From SIG565 sp045650565 (lineage in GTDB: Bacteria; Bacillota; Clostridia; Oscillospirales; Acutalibacteraceae): DNA of 30,660 nt. Where the stretch lies: NCBI GenBank assembly GCA_045650565.1, contig JAZRRG010000015.1, forward strand, positions 1 through 30,660, given 5' to 3'. This document shows, in pieces, positions 23,794-30,660 of the stretch. The translations under genes and the position numbers were made by a program. Positions within the stretch are counted from its first letter, which is position 1, and each line of letters begins with the position of its first letter. The notes below the pieces were generated by a model, which saw nothing but the letters and a program-made list of their open reading frames with translations, had not been told where the DNA came from and did not search any database.

Positions 23794-24261
23794 TTATTCC
23801 TTGGGTGTAACAGGATGCGGCACCTGAGCTTTAAGGGAAGCACGTGTTTTACGAACTTCGTTAAGGTTTGCAGTAAGACCTTCATCGGCACGGCGCATAA
23901 TGTCATCAACAAATTCCTGTGCTGCCTTGCGCATTTCTCTGCTCTTACTTTGAGCATCTGCAATAATCTCGGCAGCCATTTCACGTGCCTTCTTGGTAAT
24001 CTCTTCTTGGGAAACAAGTGCGTTAGCACGTTCCTCAGCGGCACGGATAATTCCATCAGCTTCACGCTTTGCATTTGTGATAATGTCGGCACGGTCAGCA
24101 ACAATGCTACGTGCCTTTGTGATTTCGCTAGGAATATTAAGACGGATATCATCAATAACCGCCCTAAGCTTTTCGGCGTTTACGATGGTGCGCTTACCGG
24201 GCATCTTAACACCGGTTTCTAATGCCTCGTCAAACTGTTCAAGTAATTCTTCAATGCTCAT
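23794..24261 (-). CDS. Coiled-coil protein downstream of coaD
   Basis: This 155-residue soluble protein is almost wholly charged helix. Residues about 30-125 are Ala/Arg/Glu/Lys-rich heptad-like sequence (READGIIRAAEERANALVSQ, KAREMAAEIIADAQSKSREM), recalling the stalk of ATP synthase subunit b or DivIVA-type scaffolds. No membrane segment or catalytic motif is seen. The N-terminus MSIEELLEQFDEALETG and the PGKRTIVN segment are globular-looking. It is 15 bases after coaD with an AAAGGAAG site and is the last gene of rsmD-coaD-this. Clostridial relatives are often simply called 'ATPase' without evidence. The function is unknown. Confidence 0.65.
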   Translation of the reverse strand: MSIEELLEQFDEALETGVKMPGKRTIVNAEKLRAVIDDIRLNIPSEITKARSIVADRADIITNAKREADGIIRAAEERANALVSQEEITKKAREMAAEIIADAQSKSREMRKAAQEFVDDIMRRADEGLTANLNEVRKTRASLKAQVPHPVTPKE

Positions 24262-24276
24262 ATTTTTTCTTCCTTT

Positions 24277-24756
24277 CTATTTTAACCTTTCAATTATATC
24301 ATTATGGATTGCTTTGGGAACAAAAGCTGAAATGTCACCGCCCATACTTGCTATTTGCTTAATCATACTCGAGCTCAAATACATAAAGTTTGAGTTAGCA
24401 GTAAGGAACAGTGTTTCAATGCTCTCGTTCATTTTTTTATTGGCAAGTGCCATTTGGAACTCATACTCAAAGTCCGACATAGCACGTAAACCCTTAATAA
24501 TTGCGTATGCATTTTTCTCCTTCGCATAATCGGACAAAAGACCATCCGAAAAATCAACCTCAACATTATCAAGGTGAGATATGCATTTTTTTATCATAGC
24601 GGTACGTTCTTCAACCGAAAAACTGTAGCTCTTTTTGTAGTTTATCGCAACCACCACGATAACCTTATCGAAAAGGGAAGCGGCACGCTCTATTATATCA
24701 ATGTGTCCAAGAGTTATGGGGTCATAACTGCCGGGGCAGATAACACACTTTTCCAT
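24277..24756 (-). CDS. coaD: Phosphopantetheine adenylyltransferase
   Basis: The 159-residue nucleotidyltransferase has the GSYDPITLGH (T/HxGH-type) ATP motif near residue 10, NKKMNESIETLFL and the late YLSSSMIKQIASMGGDIS motif (usual ISST/S...R, with Lys here). It makes dephospho-CoA in CoA synthesis. ATG 24756 begins just past the rsmD stop (TAATATG); a GTG three codons earlier overlaps rsmD. It is the second gene of the rsmD operon, the most common clostridial arrangement. Confidence 0.95.
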   Translation of the reverse strand: MEKCVICPGSYDPITLGHIDIIERAASLFDKVIVVVAINYKKSYSFSVEERTAMIKKCISHLDNVEVDFSDGLLSDYAKEKNAYAIIKGLRAMSDFEYEFQMALANKKMNESIETLFLTANSNFMYLSSSMIKQIASMGGDISAFVPKAIHNDIIERLK

Positions 24757-24757
24757 A

Positions 24758-25300
24758 TTACACACTTTCTTTCCTGTAAATAGAAACCAAAATTTTTCCG
24801 AATTTTAACTGCTTTTGTTCAAAAAAGCCGTTAAAACGCTCGGGAAGCTTAACATCTATCGGTCTCTCGCAAATAATAATACCATAATCGCTCATAATAT
24901 TTGTAACGGCGGTTAGTGTTTTCTCAAGTAATCCCTCACGGTACGGTGGGTCGAGAAAGGCAATGTCGAATTCATCATTTGTAGATGCTATAAACGAAAA
25001 GCAGTCAGCACGGAGTACTCGTGACACATCTTCAAAGCCGGTCGCCCTGATATTAGCTTTAACAACGCTTATAGCTTCGGGGTTAAGGTCTACAAATACG
25101 GCACTTTCAGCCCCTCGGCTTAACGCCTCAATGCCTAATTGTCCCGAACCTGCAAATAAATCAAGAACACGCCTACCCTCAATATCAAACTGTATTGAGC
25201 TGAAAACCGCCTCTTTAACCTTTTCGGTTGTCGGCCTCACATCATTACCGTTAAGAGTTTCTAATCGGCGTCCCCTAGCAATACCTGTAATAACCCTCAT
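24758..25300 (-). CDS. rsmD: 16S rRNA (guanine(966)-N2)-methyltransferase
   Basis: The 180-residue class I methyltransferase starts MRVITGIARGRRLETL and has RPTTEKVKEAVFSSI, the SAM loop DLFAGSGQLGIEALSRGA, and DPPY (FLDPPYREG), the catalytic motif of N-methylating enzymes. These are the defining motifs of RsmD. It lies directly upstream of coaD, the usual neighbour. Confidence 0.95.
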   Translation of the reverse strand: MRVITGIARGRRLETLNGNDVRPTTEKVKEAVFSSIQFDIEGRRVLDLFAGSGQLGIEALSRGAESAVFVDLNPEAISVVKANIRATGFEDVSRVLRADCFSFIASTNDEFDIAFLDPPYREGLLEKTLTAVTNIMSDYGIIICERPIDVKLPERFNGFFEQKQLKFGKILVSIYRKESV

Positions 25301-25321
25301 TTAACATCACCTATATACAAC

Positions 25322-25351
25322 ATTATCACACGAAACCACCGCTTTTGTCAA
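25322..25351 (-). promoter_or_regulatory. Promoter of rsmD-coaD
   Basis: On the minus strand TTGACA (25351-25346), an 18-base spacer and GATAAT (25327-25322), 22 bases before the rsmD ATG. Confidence 0.7.
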
Positions 25352-25398
25352 TATTTATTTTATTTAATAATATTTTATCTAAATTTATGTATTGATTA

Positions 25399-25427
25399 TT
25401 GATTGTGCATTGGTTTTGTGATATAAT
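25399..25427 (+). promoter_or_regulatory. Promoter of pyk-glyA
   Basis: TTGATT at 25399-25404, 17 bases, then perfect TATAAT at 25422-25427, 31 bases upstream of the pyk ATG. Confidence 0.7.
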
Positions 25428-25458
25428 AATTAAGATTTTTCTTAAAGGATTTGTTTTA

Positions 25459-26871
25459 ATGCGAAAAACAAAAATTATATGCACTTTAGGCCCTGCCTCA
25501 AGTGATGAAAAAACCATAACCGAAATGTGCCTTGCGGGTATGAATGTCGCCCGACTTAACTTTTCCCATAATACCTATGCCGAGCAGTTAGAACGTATAA
25601 AGCTTGTAAAAAAAGTAAGGCGAAAGCTTGGCGTTCCCCTCGCTTTAATGCTTGATACTAAAGGACCCGAATATCGCATTAAAACCTTCTCGGGCGGTAA
25701 AATTTTTCTAAATGAAAACGATACCTTCAGCTTTACCACAGAAGATATTGAAGGTGACCAAAACGCAGTTTCGGTCAGCTACAAGGGGCTTACCAGGGAT
25801 TTAGAGGTAGGCGATAAAATTTTAGTAAATAACGGACTTCTTGAATTTTTGGTTACCGATATTACCGATAGCGATATCGTTTGCAAAGTAATCACGGGCG
25901 GTGAGCTATCAGACCGAAAGAGTATGAGCTTTCCAAACAAGGTTTTAAAGCAAGAGTTTTTAAGCGAACAGGACAAGCAGGATATTTTATTCGGTGTTAA
26001 AAACGGAATTGATTTAATTGCCTGTTCATTTGTTTCATCGGCAAAAGATTTAATTTCCGTTAAGTCTTTTTTGGGTGAAAACGGTATAAGTGATGTTGAG
26101 CTTATAGCAAAGATAGAAAACCAAGCGGGTATTGATAATATAGATGAAATTTGTCAAGAGTGTACGGGAATTATGATAGGCAGAGGAGATATGGGTGTTG
26201 AAATCCCATTTTCCGAGCTGCCGGCGGTGCAAAAAAAGCTTATTACAAAGTGCCGACTGCTCGGCAAGCGTGTAATTACCGCCACCGAGATGCTCGAATC
26301 TATGATATATAACAAGCGTCCTACACGTGCCGAAATATCGGATGTTGCCAATGCAGTGTATGACGGTACGAGTGCGATAATGCTGTCGGGAGAGACTGCG
26401 GCGGGCAAATATCCCGCATTGGCGGTTGAAACGATGTCAAAAATAGCCGAGAGCACCGAACAGCACATCCATTATGAGAAAAGATTTAAAAACCGAGAAT
26501 TTTCAATTCGCAATACGGTTGATGCTATTTCTCACGCTACCTGCGGTATGGCGATTGATATTGAAGCCAAAGCAATTGCCGTATGTTCAAGAACGGGTAT
26601 GACGGCACGTATGGTATCACGCTTTCGCCCACCCGTAGATATACTGGGCATTACCACAGATGAAAAAACGTGGCATAAGCTATCACTTTCGTGGGGAGTT
26701 ATTCCCTTGCTCTGTGAGGAAATGCCATCAATCGAGGTACTTTTTTATACAGCGCTTAATCTTGCCAAAAAAACATTACCACTTGAAAAGGATGATAAAA
26801 TCGTAATAACAGGTGGCGTTACAAACGGCAAGTCAGGTAATACAAATCTTATAAAGATAGAAACAATATAG
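25459..26871 (+). CDS. pyk: Pyruvate kinase
   Basis: The 470-residue protein has CTLGPAS, NFSHN, the LDTKGPEYRI phosphate/K+ region, AKIENQAGIDN with the catalytic Lys, GRGDMGVEIPF, and TATEMLESMIYNKRPTRAE, covering the A and B domains, then a normal C domain. It lacks the extra PEP-utilizer domain found in Bacillus enzymes. It converts PEP and ADP to pyruvate and ATP. ATG 25459 follows AAAGGA; the 20-residue upstream extension is promoter DNA. glyA follows after 11 bases, an unusual but clear operon. Confidence 0.96.
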   Translation: MRKTKIICTLGPASSDEKTITEMCLAGMNVARLNFSHNTYAEQLERIKLVKKVRRKLGVPLALMLDTKGPEYRIKTFSGGKIFLNENDTFSFTTEDIEGDQNAVSVSYKGLTRDLEVGDKILVNNGLLEFLVTDITDSDIVCKVITGGELSDRKSMSFPNKVLKQEFLSEQDKQDILFGVKNGIDLIACSFVSSAKDLISVKSFLGENGISDVELIAKIENQAGIDNIDEICQECTGIMIGRGDMGVEIPFSELPAVQKKLITKCRLLGKRVITATEMLESMIYNKRPTRAEISDVANAVYDGTSAIMLSGETAAGKYPALAVETMSKIAESTEQHIHYEKRFKNREFSIRNTVDAISHATCGMAIDIEAKAIAVCSRTGMTARMVSRFRPPVDILGITTDEKTWHKLSLSWGVIPLLCEEMPSIEVLFYTALNLAKKTLPLEKDDKIVITGGVTNGKSGNTNLIKIETI

Positions 26872-26882
26872 GGGGATAAAAA

Positions 26883-28118
26883 ATGTTTTTTAACGAACTC
26901 GAAAAATTTGACAGTGAGGTTTTTTCAGCTTGTAATGATGAGCTTAAAAGACAGCGCCACAACATTGAGCTTATAGCTTCCGAGAACATTGTATCAAAGG
27001 CGGTGCTACTCGCAGCAGGCAGTGTGCTTACCAATAAGTATGCTGAGGGCTATCCCGCACACCGTTATTATGGCGGTTGCGAGTATGTTGATGTTGTAGA
27101 GGATATCGCAAGAGAAAGGGCTAAAAAGCTTTTCGGCGCCGAACACGCCAATGTTCAGCCGCATAGCGGTGCTAACGCCAATCTTGCAGTTTTCTTTGCA
27201 TTGCTTCAACCGGGTGACACTGTTATGTGTATGAATTTAGCCCACGGCGGACACTTATCTCACGGCTCTCCCGTTAATATTTCGGGTAAATATTTTAATA
27301 TCGTGCCCTATGGTGTTACCGACGATACCCATGTGATTGACTATGATGAGATGGAAAAAATAGCGCTTGATTGCAAACCCAAGCTCATCGTTGCGGGAGC
27401 GAGTGCGTATGCCAGAGTGATAGATTTTAAGCGTATGCGTGAAATTGCCGATAAGGTAGGCGCCTACTTGATGGTAGATATAGCACATATAGCAGGTCTT
27501 GTAGCGGCAGGACTTCATCCAAGCCCCGTGCCGTATGCCGATGTTGTAACAACCACAACACATAAAACCTTGCGTGGACCGAGAGGCGGTTTAATTCTTT
27601 GTAAAGAAGCACTTGCAAAGCAGATAGATAAAGCAATTTTCCCCGGTGTTCAGGGCGGACCGCTTATGCACATAATTGCAGCAAAGGCAGTGGCTTTCGG
27701 CGAGGCATTAAAACCCGAGTTTAAAGCATATCAAGAGCAAATCGTTAAAAATGCGGCAGCATTGGCGGCGGCGCTCAAAGACGAGGGCTTTGATTTGGTA
27801 TCAGACGGCACGGATAACCACTTAATGCTGCTTGATTTAAGAAAATTCGATATTACGGGTAAGGAACTTGAAAAGCGTTTGGATGAGGTACATATAACCG
27901 TTAACAAGAATGCTATTCCTAATGACCCACAAAGTCCGTTTATCACAAGTGGTGTTAGAATCGGTACACCCGCAGTTACCTCCCGTGGATTTAAGGAAGC
28001 TGAAATGAAGCTGATTGCAGGTTGGATAAAGCGTGTAGTAACCGATTTTGAGAACTCAAAGGATGAGGTGTCAAGCGAAGTAATGGCGCTTTGCGAAAAA
28101 TTCCCGATTTATGAATAA
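26883..28118 (+). CDS. glyA: Serine hydroxymethyltransferase
   Basis: The 411-residue PLP enzyme carries IELIASENIVSKAV, NKYAEGYPAHRYYGGCEYVD, HSGANANLAVF and the Schiff-base Lys228 in VTTTTHKTLRGPRGG. It interconverts serine and glycine and charges tetrahydrofolate with one-carbon units. A GGGG site precedes the ATG. The length and motifs are normal. It is the last gene of the pyk unit, ending at a terminator. Confidence 0.97.
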   Translation: MFFNELEKFDSEVFSACNDELKRQRHNIELIASENIVSKAVLLAAGSVLTNKYAEGYPAHRYYGGCEYVDVVEDIARERAKKLFGAEHANVQPHSGANANLAVFFALLQPGDTVMCMNLAHGGHLSHGSPVNISGKYFNIVPYGVTDDTHVIDYDEMEKIALDCKPKLIVAGASAYARVIDFKRMREIADKVGAYLMVDIAHIAGLVAAGLHPSPVPYADVVTTTTHKTLRGPRGGLILCKEALAKQIDKAIFPGVQGGPLMHIIAAKAVAFGEALKPEFKAYQEQIVKNAAALAAALKDEGFDLVSDGTDNHLMLLDLRKFDITGKELEKRLDEVHITVNKNAIPNDPQSPFITSGVRIGTPAVTSRGFKEAEMKLIAGWIKRVVTDFENSKDEVSSEVMALCEKFPIYE

Positions 28119-28123
28119 ATAAT

Positions 28124-28150
28124 AAAGACCGACTGAAAAGTCGGTCTTTC
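28124..28150. terminator. Terminator between glyA and the phosphodiesterase gene
   Basis: AAAGACCGACT (28124-28134) pairs perfectly with AGTCGGTCTTT (28139-28149) around GAAA. The genes converge here, so it probably serves both. Confidence 0.9.
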
Positions 28151-28151
28151 T

Positions 28152-28694
28152 CTATATTGTATATTCTTTAACTATATTGCCATCTAAATCCTTCCAGTAA
28201 AATATGCCATTCTCAAAAAGCATATATCCATGATGGCTATCATTTTTTGGAATTGATACCGAGCCGGGATTTATATAGGTGAAATCATCATATTTCTCAC
28301 AAATGGGAATATGTGTGTGTCCGTGAAGCAATATATCACCTGTTTTTAAGGGTGGCAAATGCTCGGTGTTATATTTATGTCCGTGGGTGGAAAAAATCAT
28401 AGTTTTATTATGTGTTAAAATACAATAATCGGCAAGGATGGGGAAGTTTAGCACCATTTGGTCAACCTCGCTGTCGCAGTTGCCTCTCACACATAAAATT
28501 TCATCTTTTATATCATTTAACATCTCAATTACGGCTTTTGGGTTATATTCAAGCGGCAGACAGTTTCTCGGACCATGGTAGAGTATATCGCCAAGCAAAA
28601 GCAATTTATCCGCCTTTTCCGCTTTATAGCATTCAAGCATTTTTTTGCAGTAAAACTCACTTCCGTGTATGTCAGATGCAATAAACCATTTCAT
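28152..28694 (-). CDS. YfcE/MJ0936-type metallophosphoesterase
   Basis: The 180-residue protein has the calcineurin-like metal motifs in order: SDIHG (DxH), LLGDILYHGP (GD), VRGNCDSE (GNCD), STHGH and HGHTHIP, then YINPGSVSIPK. This is the pattern of the YfcE family of manganese phosphodiesterases. The substrate is not predictable from sequence. A GGAGGG site precedes the ATG. It is a single gene between two terminators. Confidence 0.9.
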   Translation of the reverse strand: MKWFIASDIHGSEFYCKKMLECYKAEKADKLLLLGDILYHGPRNCLPLEYNPKAVIEMLNDIKDEILCVRGNCDSEVDQMVLNFPILADYCILTHNKTMIFSTHGHKYNTEHLPPLKTGDILLHGHTHIPICEKYDDFTYINPGSVSIPKNDSHHGYMLFENGIFYWKDLDGNIVKEYTI

Positions 28695-28744
28695 AAAATC
28701 CCTCCGAAAGTATAATAAAATATAAAAGAAATATCGTCAACAAA

Positions 28745-28774
28745 AAAGACCTTGGTGAACGAACCGAGGTCTTT
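28745..28774 (-). terminator. Rho-independent terminator of guaB
   Basis: On the minus strand, AAAGACCTCGGT pairs with ACCAAGGTCTTT (one G-U pair), followed by a T-rich tract. It starts seven bases past the guaB stop. Confidence 0.85.
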
Positions 28775-28780
28775 ATATTT

Positions 28781-30286
28781 TTATTTTACCGATGCTGATG
28801 TATCCTTGCGGATTACATCGTGCGCACCGCCCTCAACAATACTTGTAGCACTAACTAAAGTAAGCTTTGCATTCTTTTGAAGCTCGGGAATTGAAAGTGC
28901 GCCGCAGTTACACATTGTGGAACGAACCTTTGCAAGTGTAATGCCAACGTTGTCCTTGAGTGAGCCCGCATAAGGAACATACGAGTCAACGCCTTCCTCA
29001 AAGGTTAACTTCTTGTCACCGCCTAGGTCATAGCGCATCCAGTTACGAGCACGGTTTGAACCCTCGCCCCAATACTCCTTAACATAATTTCCGTTTATCA
29101 TAAGCTTGTTTGTCGGGCTTTCATCAAAACGGGCAAAGTAACGGCCAAGCATAAGGAAATCGGCACCCATAGCAAGTGCTAATGTCATATGGTGGTCAAA
29201 TACTATACCGCCATCCGAGCAAACGGGAACATAAATGCCTGTTTCTTCAAAATATTCATCCCTTGCTTTGCAAACATCAATAAGCGCAGTTGCTTGTCCA
29301 CGACCAATGCCTTTGGTCTCACGTGTGATACAAATTGAACCGCCGCCTATACCAACCTTTACAAAGTCGGCGCCGCAGTCGGCTAAGAAACGGAAGCCAT
29401 CAGCATCAACTACGTTACCGGCACCCACCTTAACGGTGTCACCGTAACGCTCACGTATCCACTCGATGGTGCGCTTTTGCCACTCGGAATAACCCTCGGA
29501 GGAGTCAATACAAAGCACGTCAGCACCGGCATTTACCAAGGCGGGAACACGCTCGGCATAGTCACGGGTGTTGATACCTGCACCCACAATGTAGCGCTTG
29601 TTTTTATCAAGTAGCTCAAGGGGGTTTTCTTTGTGGGAATCATAGTCCTTACGGAAAACAAGAGACTGCAGGTTTTGATTCTTGTCGATTATAGGCAATG
29701 AGTTTAATTTGTTATCCCAAATTATGTTGTTTGCTTCTTTAAGAGAGGTGTCATCATAAGCGTAGATAAGCTTTGAAAAAGGAGTCATAAAGTCACTTAC
29801 GGGTGTTGCGGGGTCCATACGGCTTACTCGGTAGTCACGCCCTGTAACAATACCTAACAGCTTACCGTGGGGAGTGCCGTCATCGGTGACCGCTACTGTG
29901 GAAAAACCGTTTTCGGCTTTAAGCGCTAAAATATCGGCAAGTGTTTGGTCGGGGCGGATATTGGAGCCACTTACAACAAAACCTGCCTTAAAGTTTTTAG
30001 CACGGGCAACCATTGCCGCCTCATCCTCAACACTTTGTGAGCCATATATAAAGGAAACACCGCCTTCACGAGCCAGTGCCACCGCTAACTTTTCACCCGA
30101 TACCGACTGCATAATCGCTGAAACCATAGGTATATTAAGTGAAATTTCGGGTTCTTCGCCTTTGCGGAATTTTACAAGCGGAGTTTTCAAACTAACATTG
30201 GCAGGGATACACTCGCTGGAGGAATAACCCGGGACCAATAGGTACTCGTTAAAGGTGTGTGAAACATCGTTAAAATAATAAGCCAT
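28781..30286 (-). CDS. guaB: IMP dehydrogenase
   Basis: The 501-residue TIM-barrel enzyme has two CBS domains inserted at about 95-215 (MTPFSKLIYA, then LPIIDKNQNL). The catalytic loop GIGGGSICITRE carries Cys319, and the mobile flap has the Arg-Tyr pair in NWMRYDLGG. It oxidises IMP to XMP, the first committed step of GMP synthesis. The N-terminus YYFNDVSHTFNEYLLVPGYSS differs from the common Gram-positive GuaB but is typical of a recognised clostridial branch. GGGAG precedes the ATG. It stands alone with its own promoter and terminator. Confidence 0.94.
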   Translation of the reverse strand: MAYYFNDVSHTFNEYLLVPGYSSSECIPANVSLKTPLVKFRKGEEPEISLNIPMVSAIMQSVSGEKLAVALAREGGVSFIYGSQSVEDEAAMVARAKNFKAGFVVSGSNIRPDQTLADILALKAENGFSTVAVTDDGTPHGKLLGIVTGRDYRVSRMDPATPVSDFMTPFSKLIYAYDDTSLKEANNIIWDNKLNSLPIIDKNQNLQSLVFRKDYDSHKENPLELLDKNKRYIVGAGINTRDYAERVPALVNAGADVLCIDSSEGYSEWQKRTIEWIRERYGDTVKVGAGNVVDADGFRFLADCGADFVKVGIGGGSICITRETKGIGRGQATALIDVCKARDEYFEETGIYVPVCSDGGIVFDHHMTLALAMGADFLMLGRYFARFDESPTNKLMINGNYVKEYWGEGSNRARNWMRYDLGGDKKLTFEEGVDSYVPYAGSLKDNVGITLAKVRSTMCNCGALSIPELQKNAKLTLVSATSIVEGGAHDVIRKDTSASVK

Positions 30287-30321
30287 ATTTTTTCTCCCTT
30301 TTCTTAAAATATATTAAGAAA

Positions 30322-30350
30322 ATTATATAACTAAACGACTTTAAAGTCAA
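30322..30350 (-). promoter_or_regulatory. Promoter of guaB
   Basis: On the minus strand TTGACT (30350-30345), 17 bases, then TATAAT (30327-30322). The -35 region lies in a short palindrome (GACTTTAAAGTC, 30338-30349), a possible operator. Confidence 0.75.
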
Positions 30351-30523
30351 GAAAAATGAGATGAAAGAATATAACATTATTATCGTTATTTGTTATGGAG
30401 TATAAATTTCTGAATTATGTTGAATACTGTCGAAAGTTTTCCATTGACTAAACTGTAAAAATATGGTAATTTGAATATAGAGAAAATTTGAATAGGGGAG
30501 CGTGAGTTCCCTAAAAATAAAGC
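30351..30523. other. AT-rich intergenic stretch
   Basis: No coding signal or RNA gene was recognised here. A small hairpin GGGA...TCCC occurs near 30496-30512. Confidence 0.5.
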
Positions 30524-30558
30524 GATACCCCTATGATAACAAATCTCATAGGGGTATC
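30524..30558 (+). repeat. Perfect 13-bp inverted repeat (hairpin)
   Basis: GATACCCCTATGA (30524-30536) and TCATAGGGGTATC (30546-30558) flank a nine-base loop. The right arm contains AGGGG immediately before an ATG, so a formed hairpin would hide that ribosome site. No T tract follows, so it is not a normal terminator. Confidence 0.85.
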
Positions 30559-30660
30559 ATGCTTGGTGTCTTTAGACGTGGAAATAAACCCCCAGTTCTA
30601 CTGGGGGAAGATAAAAAGAGTAGTGCTACAATAAAAAGTGGCGAGGCGAGTGCCAAGCCA
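30559..30660 (+). CDS. Start of an unidentified reading frame, possibly IS200-type transposase
   Basis: From ATG 30559 a frame stays open for 34 codons to the window edge (MLGVFRRGNKPPVLLGEDK, then a KSSATIKSGEASAKP tail). A second hairpin, CCCCCAGT/ACTGGGGG (30589-30607), lies inside it. Structured ends and a hairpin-covered ribosome site are typical of IS200/IS605 elements, whose TnpA gene starts near such hairpins. The visible residues precede the part that would carry the HUH motif, so the family is a guess and the frame may not be coding. Confidence 0.3.
   Translation, partial: MLGVFRRGNKPPVLLGEDKKSSATIKSGEASAKP

Noticed and set aside
23703..24529. Several 150-178-codon frames opposite or overlapping the coiled-coil gene and coaD
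   Set aside because: They are shadows of the repetitive coiled-coil and CoaD coding sequences; no ribosome sites or domains.
1..30660. CRISPR array, tRNA, rRNA, prophage or replication origin
   Set aside because: No regularly spaced direct repeats, cloverleaf, rRNA stretch, phage genes or DnaA-box cluster were seen on reading through both strands.

Overview
The window looks like a chromosomal segment of an anaerobic, low-to-moderate-GC Gram-positive bacterium, most likely an uncultured Clostridia (Oscillospiraceae-like) gut or rumen member. The grounds are AGGAGG-type ribosome sites, TTGACA/TATAAT promoters, T-box leaders, a lipobox protein and a ferredoxin-dependent 2-oxoacid oxidoreductase. 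The taxonomic call is inference; no rRNA or tRNA gene was seen. Each edge carries a sign of mobile DNA: the tail of an IS3-type transposase at the left, and paired hairpins running into an open reading frame at the right.

The core (about 1157-17070) is a branched-chain amino acid locus built from three transcription units, each opened by a T-box riboswitch with its own terminator. By comparing the three Stem I regions I read the specifier codons as AUC (Ile), GUA (Val) and CUC (Leu; less certain). The Ile unit holds one acyl-CoA ligase with an unusual N-terminal XRE-HTH plus cupin. The Val unit holds a paralogous HTH-cupin-ligase, a P-loop ATPase, a four-subunit VOR-type 2-oxoacid:ferredoxin oxidoreductase (vorD-B-A-C) and a branched-chain aminotransferase (ilvE). 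The Leu unit holds a LeuA-like protein that has lost its catalytic residues, a TIM-barrel/acyl-CoA ligase fusion, an amidohydrolase and metY. T-boxes switch genes on when an amino acid is short, and AMP-forming ligases activate acids. The locus therefore reads as a biosynthetic salvage route: branched short-chain acid to acyl-CoA, reductive carboxylation to the 2-oxoacid, then transamination to Ile, Val or Leu. Reductive carboxylation of branched acids is known physiology in rumen bacteria. The three-specifier layout, the fused regulatory domains and the dead LeuA homologue are what look new here.

Downstream, metA (O-acetyl type) follows metY from its own promoter. A minus-strand block holds birA-bioY-feoA-feoB (biotin ligase/repressor, biotin uptake, ferrous iron uptake). 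A plus-strand trio encodes a divergent macrodomain protein, a low-molecular-weight phosphatase and a DUF5662-like protein. Next come minus-strand rsmD-coaD-coiled-coil gene, plus-strand pyk-glyA, then minus-strand phosphodiesterase and guaB. Most of these are housekeeping genes separated by clear hairpin terminators. At the left, a 48-residue ribbon-helix-helix protein and a DUF4352-like lipoprotein sit beside the IS3 remnant.
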